64,000 nucleotides of DNA from DAOTWC01 sp048499435 (GTDB lineage Bacteria > Chloroflexota > Anaerolineae > Aggregatilineales > Phototrophicaceae). The translations under genes and the position numbers were made by a program. The DNA is taken from positions 310,001 to 374,000 of the forward strand of contig JASNZW010000001.1 of assembly GCA_048499435.1 (NCBI GenBank), read 5' to 3'. Numbering within the stretch: position 1 is the stretch's first letter; the number at the start of each line of letters is the position of its first letter. This document shows positions 60,530-64,000 of this stretch, in pieces. A model generated the notes under the pieces. The model made no database searches and was not told where the DNA came from. It saw nothing but the letters and a program-made list of their open reading frames with translations.

Positions 60530-61156
60530 ATGGCATCCTATCACGGCCCGAAAGCCAGAGTGCAGCGCCGGTTCGGCGAGGTGCTCATCCCGCGCCCGAA
60601 ATACGCGCGCATCCTGGAGCGCCGCGCTTACCCGCCCGGCGATCACGGGAAAGAAAAGCAGTTCCGCTCCGGGCGGCGCAGCGACTACGGCATGCAGCTT
60701 AACGAAAAGCAGAAGCTGTCGTTCATCTACAACATCCGTGAGCGCCAGCTCCGCAATTACTTCGTCAAGGCGCGCCAGCAAACCGGCAACACCGGCGCTA
60801 ACCTGCTGATTCTGCTGGAACGCCGCCTGGACAACATCATCTACCGCGCCGGCCTGGCCCCGACGATCTGGGCCGCGCGCCAGCTTGTCAGCCACGGTCA
60901 CGTGCTGGTTAACGGCACGCGCCTCGACATCCCCTCGTATTCGGTCCAGGTGGGCGACGTTATCGGCCTGGTCGAGAAGATGGCGAAAAACGTCCACACG
61001 ATTGAAGCGCTGGAATCGATCGGCGCGGTCCCTGACTACCTGCTGCTGGACAAGGATCACGCCGCGGTGACGTTCAACCGCGTCCCCGAACGCCGCGAGA
61101 TCCCGGTGCCGATCGACGAGCAGCTCATCGTCGAGTTCTACACGCGGCTCACCTGA
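60530..61156 (+). CDS. rpsD: 30S ribosomal protein S4
   Basis: The 208-residue protein is S4, an early rRNA-binding small-subunit protein. The start KARVQRRFGE, the SDYGMQLNEKQKLSFIYNI segment and the S4 RNA-binding domain (RRLDNIIYRAGLAPT..ARQLVSHGHVLVNG) match the family. Normal S4 has four Cys in the N-terminal zinc site; here the segment lacks them, so this is a zinc-free S4. The ATG at 60530 follows GAGG. It stands alone, not in the usual alpha operon with rpsM, rpsK and rpoA, and is followed by its own terminator. Confidence 0.95.
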   Translation: MASYHGPKARVQRRFGEVLIPRPKYARILERRAYPPGDHGKEKQFRSGRRSDYGMQLNEKQKLSFIYNIRERQLRNYFVKARQQTGNTGANLLILLERRLDNIIYRAGLAPTIWAARQLVSHGHVLVNGTRLDIPSYSVQVGDVIGLVEKMAKNVHTIEALESIGAVPDYLLLDKDHAAVTFNRVPERREIPVPIDEQLIVEFYTRLT

Positions 61157-61181
61157 TCCGCCGCTGGCATTGGCAACCACA

Positions 61182-61204
61182 GCGCCCCGCACAAAACGGG
61201 GCGC
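61182..61204 (+). terminator. rpsD terminator
   Basis: GCGCCCCG pairs with CGGGGCGC around CACAAAA, 26 bases after the rpsD stop, followed by TTATGATTC. The tail is only moderately T-rich. Confidence 0.6.
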
Positions 61205-61319
61205 TTATGATTCCCGCCGCGCCTTGACACCCACCGCGTTTTGCACAAAAATGCTCAGGCGCGCGGGGACCGCCGCGCGCACTTCAAGCGCCAGCAGTTG
61301 TAGAGTAAGGCGGAAAACC

Positions 61320-62138
61320 GTGAACAAACGACCAGCCGCGCTGTTCGCTGTGTGCGCCCTGGCGCTGCTGGCGGCCTGCAACCCGCAGCGCGGCCAGGAC
61401 CTTGAGGGTATTCCAACACAGGCGTCGTTCGACACGCTGCAGGAAGCCGCGACGGCGGCGGTCATGACCGAGAACGCGCCGCCGCCCGGCTATCGCGAAC
61501 AGGTAGCGTTCCCCGAAGTGGACAGCGGCCTGACCAGCCTGCCCGCCTGGCGCTATATCGTCACGTTGGGGTTTGACGGCGCGTTCGCGGCGGACGGCCA
61601 GCCAGCCAGCGCCACCGCCCGCGCCGAAGTGTGGTTCAACCAGCTTGGCTCGGCGCGGCGGGTGCTGGTAGAAATCGCCGGCGCGCTGCTCGGCCAGGAC
61701 GAAAACACCACTTTCGAGGCGGTGCGCCTGGGGCCGGACGCTTTCCTGGTGCGCGATGGCGTCTGTCTCAGCGGCGGGCCAGACGCCGCCAGCGCCGCTG
61801 ATCTGCGCGCCGGTCAGCTGGTGGGCGGCGCGCAGACGGCCGTTCCCACCGGACGGCGCGCCACCCTCAACGGCCTGGAAGCGTGGGAGTACGCCTTCAC
61901 GGCGGCCGACCTCACTCTGCCTGTCCGGCTGGAGCCGGGCGGGCGCATCAGCAACGTCAGCGGCGAGCTGTGGGTAGCCCCGGCGCACAACGCGGTGGCG
62001 CGTTTCTACGTCAACCTGGACGTGGAGAACGCCGTTATCTTCGGCCGCGAGCAGCCCGTCAGCGGCCAGGTAATCCTGCGTTATGATTTATACGACGTGG
62101 GCGTGCCCACAAACATCACCGTCCCCTTCGGCTGCTGA
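61320..62138 (+). CDS. Lipoprotein of unknown function
   Basis: The 272-residue product has a lipoprotein signal with lipobox LLAAC at about 16-20 and a beta-rich mature domain, as in LppX/LprG-type lipid-carrying lipoproteins (a fold with VWFNQLGSARRVLVEIAG and a later WVAPAHNAVARFYVNLDVEN). This is a guess from its size and pattern; no motif is decisive. The start is a GTG at 61320 behind AAGGCGG; longer in-frame forms would not have a signal at the N-terminus. A strong bidirectional terminator follows. Confidence 0.75.
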   Translation: MNKRPAALFAVCALALLAACNPQRGQDLEGIPTQASFDTLQEAATAAVMTENAPPPGYREQVAFPEVDSGLTSLPAWRYIVTLGFDGAFAADGQPASATARAEVWFNQLGSARRVLVEIAGALLGQDENTTFEAVRLGPDAFLVRDGVCLSGGPDAASAADLRAGQLVGGAQTAVPTGRRATLNGLEAWEYAFTAADLTLPVRLEPGGRISNVSGELWVAPAHNAVARFYVNLDVENAVIFGREQPVSGQVILRYDLYDVGVPTNITVPFGC

Positions 62139-62159
62139 AACCGCGCCGCCGCGCCGCGC

Positions 62160-62199
62160 AAAAAAGCCCCGGCCTGTGTGACAGCCGGGGCGTTATTTT
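62160..62199. terminator. Bidirectional intrinsic terminator
   Basis: GCCCCGGC (62166-62173) pairs with GCCGGGGC (62184-62191), with inner TG/CA. On the plus strand it is followed by GTTATTTTG, and on the minus strand by six T. It serves the lipoprotein gene on one side and the small gene at 62374-62216 on the other. Confidence 0.8.
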
Positions 62200-62215
62200 G
62201 TCAGTAACGCGCGAG

Positions 62216-62374
62216 TTAGTTATTGCTGATGCGGATGCGCGGCAGCCGGAAGGCCGCGCGCGTCTGCTTAAGCGCGATGATAACCAGGCGGTCGCGGTTC
62301 GACTCAGCTACCAGGTCCCGACGGCGCGCTTCAGCAAGTTTCATAGCGACATAATCGCTGGTGACACCGTTCAC
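62216..62374 (-). CDS. Small basic protein of unknown function
   Basis: The 52-residue protein (starting NGVTSDYVAMKLAEA after the start residue) is basic and probably helical, with no Cys or membrane segment; no family is recognised. The start is a GTG at 62374 with a textbook AAAAAGGAG ribosome site eight bases ahead. A TATAAT promoter box lies at 62415-62410 and a T-tailed terminator follows, so it is a complete stand-alone transcription unit. It might be a DNA- or RNA-binding small protein, but that is a guess from charge only. Confidence 0.6.
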   Translation of the reverse strand: MNGVTSDYVAMKLAEARRRDLVAESNRDRLVIIALKQTRAAFRLPRIRISNN

Positions 62375-62409
62375 TGTGTGGCTCCTTTTTACCTTCAGCA
62401 TCTAGTGTC

Positions 62410-62438
62410 ATTATAGTGAAATTATGCACAAAATACAA
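62410..62438 (-). promoter_or_regulatory. Promoter of the small gene: TTGTAT - 17 nt - TATAAT
   Basis: On the minus strand TTGTAT precedes TATAAT (62415-62410) by 17 bases. The whole stretch 62400-62500 is markedly AT-rich compared with its surroundings, so other control sites may be present. Confidence 0.6.
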
Positions 62439-62486
62439 TGGTGAAGCCACAATGGTTATGCAGATTTAACAAATTTCACAGCATCT

Positions 62487-63170
62487 TCACATTTCGGACG
62501 TCGCCGACGGCGGCACATAGCCGCCGGTCCCCCGCGCCAGCCCCGCAGCCGCCGCCAGCTCGTCCAGGCGCGCGGCCATGAAACGGCCCGGACAGACTGA
62601 ATCGGGGTTGAATTCGCCGTGCCCGGCCAGGTGCGTGAGGCGCAGCGTGTACGCCAGCCAGATCACCAGCGCACGCAGCGCGTCAAGCTGGGCGGGCCGG
62701 GGTTCCTCAACCTCAAAATTGCCCATCACCACCACGCCGGCAGTCCCTGTGTTGTACCCGGCCACCGACGCGCCGCGCGCGTGAAGATCGCGCCCGGCGT
62801 AGACCACGCCCGCCGCGTCAATGCCGTAGTGATAGCCGATGTCAGCCCAGCGGTTGCGGTCCATGTGAATATCCTGCAGGTCGCGCATGGTCTCGTTCGA
62901 TGCCAGCCGGTGCGCGCTGTGGTGCACCGCGACGGTGCGGTAAATTTCCGCCAGGTCGCCGTCGTAAACGTGCCAGCCGAGCGTCCCGGATTCCATCTCG
63001 GCGTCCGGGTTGATGTCGCGGGCGTTCCAGGCGGTGCGCGGCACAATGGCCGGCGCGGGCGGCGGCAGGGCCGCCCGTGTGGGCAGCGGCGCGGGCAGCC
63101 TGGGAACGGACGCGCAGCCCGCCGCGCCCAGCGTCAGCAGCGCCGCGCGCAGGAACTGGCGCCGGTTCAC
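62487..63170 (-). CDS. Tat/lipobox N-acetylmuramoyl-L-alanine amidase (PGRP/Amidase_2)
   Basis: The 227-residue protein has a twin-arginine-type start RRQFLRAALLTLGAAGC with a lipobox ending in C19, so it is exported, perhaps folded, and lipid-anchored. The amidase domain (about 45-205) has the zinc ligands H83/H84 in VHHSAH, H184 in GHGEF and C193 in VCPGRF, and Y114 in GYHYGID. It cuts the amide bond between muramic acid and the peptide in cell walls. Its stop is in the 62520 region, and its ATG overlaps the stop of the upstream VWA gene (four bases), so the two are coupled. Confidence 0.9.
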   Translation of the reverse strand: MNRRQFLRAALLTLGAAGCASVPRLPAPLPTRAALPPPAPAIVPRTAWNARDINPDAEMESGTLGWHVYDGDLAEIYRTVAVHHSAHRLASNETMRDLQDIHMDRNRWADIGYHYGIDAAGVVYAGRDLHARGASVAGYNTGTAGVVVMGNFEVEEPRPAQLDALRALVIWLAYTLRLTHLAGHGEFNPDSVCPGRFMAARLDELAAAAGLARGTGGYVPPSATSEM

Positions 63171-64000
63171 CGCAGCGCCAGCCCCCGGCGGCGTTCCTGC
63201 ATGCGAGCCGGGTCAAACTGGCCGCCGCCCTCGGTGAGTTCCTGCGCGATCGTGCTGAACACCTCGCCCAGCGCGTCCAGGCTGGTGAAGAAGCTGTGCT
63301 GGTCGCTGGACGAAATCGCGCGCAGGAACCGTTCATCAGCGCGGCCAAAGCCAACCGCGATAACGTCAACCTCGTTCTTGTGGCAGCGCTGCGCCCGTTC
63401 GATCGCTTTCTGCTGGTGCGCCCAGGCCCCATCGGTGAGCACCAGGGCGCAGCGCAGGCCCGGCGCGTTCCACAGCAGGTTATAGACCTCGTCAAACGGG
63501 ACGGCGGTTGTGCCCAGGCCGGTGCGGCCGATGTTCAGCCCGGCCAGCGCGCGCGCGATGGCGGCGGCGTTCTGCGACGCCTTGAGCGTGGTCTGGGTGC
63601 GGTCAGAGAACTCAATAACGCCGACCGATGTCGTGGACAGGTCAAGCCCGTCTACCAGGCGCTGCGCCGCTTTGCGCGCCTCGGCCAGCGGCGTACCGGT
63701 CATGCTGCCGGAGAGGTCGAAAACGAGATACAGGTGCAGGTGTTCGCGGGCGGCTTCCTGGGCCGGCGGCAGGGCGAAGCGCTCTGGCACGTCCGCCGGC
63801 AGCGGCTCAACCGCCAGCGTCAGCGGCGTCTGGGTGCTGCGCTCCACCGCCGTCACCTCCACCACGCCGCTGATATTGTAGGCGTAGGTGATGTCAATCA
63901 CAGCCACGCCGCCGCCCGCGACCGGCGGGATGCCGCTGAATACGTAGCGGCCCAGATATTTCGCGCCCTGCGGGTCGGGCGTCTCGCCCTGCGTCATGAA
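63167..64000 (-). CDS. C-terminal part of an Hsp70-VWA fusion protein (partial)
   Basis: The 5' end runs past the window end; codons continue in frame to base 64000. The first 80 residues present match the substrate-binding beta-domain of Hsp70/DnaK: GRYVFSGIPPVAGGG and VIDITYAYNISGVVEVTA, then EPLPAD. Instead of the helical lid a von Willebrand A domain follows (YLVFDLSGSMTGTPL with the DxSxS MIDAS site, T in GLGTTAVPFDE and D in LTDGAW). An Hsp70 ATPase domain presumably lies upstream, outside the window. Its stop overlaps the amidase start. A chaperone linked to a metal-binding protein-interaction domain is inferred. Confidence 0.85.
   Translation of the reverse strand, partial: FMTQGETPDPQGAKYLGRYVFSGIPPVAGGGVAVIDITYAYNISGVVEVTAVERSTQTPLTLAVEPLPADVPERFALPPAQEAAREHLHLYLVFDLSGSMTGTPLAEARKAAQRLVDGLDLSTTSVGVIEFSDRTQTTLKASQNAAAIARALAGLNIGRTGLGTTAVPFDEVYNLLWNAPGLRCALVLTDGAWAHQQKAIERAQRCHKNEVDVIAVGFGRADERFLRAISSSDQHSFFTSLDALGEVFSTIAQELTEGGGQFDPARMQERRRGLALR

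Noticed and set aside
60113..60530. T-box riboswitch or other metabolite riboswitch upstream of cysK
   Set aside because: No T-box sequence (TGGN-type antiterminator) or specifier loop was seen; the Cys-rich frame plus terminator is a simpler fit.

Overview
The window is a contiguous, very GC-rich bacterial chromosome segment packed with genes on both strands, with no insertion sequence, phage, CRISPR array, rRNA or recognisable tRNA. The protein repertoire suggests the phylum Chloroflexota, probably Anaerolineae or a relative. Pointers are exported proteins with Thr/Pro-rich stretches of the TPTPTP type, WRVR-type beta-sandwich modules, zinc-ribbon/FHA proteins, a MoxR-DUF58-VWA cluster, a lone rpsD and a DUF951 protein. 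This placement is inference; no 16S gene is present. Many -10 boxes read TATAAT, TACAAT or TACACT, mostly without a good -35.

Layout. 0-8 kb: a small membrane protein with a YgjP-type metallopeptidase, then two large secreted proteins, one a WRVR-repeat protein and one a subtilisin (S8) fused to an M6 metalloprotease. 7.8-16.4 kb: a CheY-like receiver with a PHP-AlbA_2 protein, membrane and TPR proteins, an SDR, an enoyl-CoA hydratase and a cyclic-2,3-diphosphoglycerate-synthetase-like NTPase. 16.3-18.8 kb: a selenium locus, with selA behind a small membrane protein on the minus strand and, divergently, an AhpD-like gene whose active site reads C-P-F-UGA, followed by a SECIS-like hairpin. 18.9-37 kb: DUF951, a lipid/GT28 glycosyltransferase, a lipoprotein, malic enzyme, a nuclease, an SH3/M15-like protein, two zinc-ribbon/FHA proteins around a creatininase homologue, a large membrane protein, an MFS exporter, a PfkB kinase, a CNNM/CorC-type protein, MazG and a DsbA-like protein.

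37-48.6 kb: an ABC transporter pair, then a long membrane-associated cluster: Gln-rich membrane protein, MoxR AAA+ ATPase, GNAT, DUF58 and two VWA membrane proteins. 48.6-58.4 kb: TPR protein, rhomboid protease, GT9 glycosyltransferase, glycoside hydrolase with a DUF89 protein, LysM protein, two tandem peroxiredoxins and an ICMT-like methyltransferase. 58.4-64 kb: the cysK-cysE cysteine operon on the minus strand, preceded by a promoter, a short Cys-rich leader peptide and an intrinsic terminator; then rpsD, a lipoprotein, a small basic protein, a Tat-lipobox amidase and the C-terminal part of an Hsp70-VWA fusion that runs off the window.

The two most interesting systems are the Sec-decoded AhpD-like gene beside selA, which conventional gene calling would split into two fragments, and the apparent cysteine-sensing attenuator (six Cys codons in ten) upstream of cysK-cysE. 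Together with the tandem peroxiredoxins and the DsbA-like protein they suggest a genome with well developed thiol/selenol redox chemistry.
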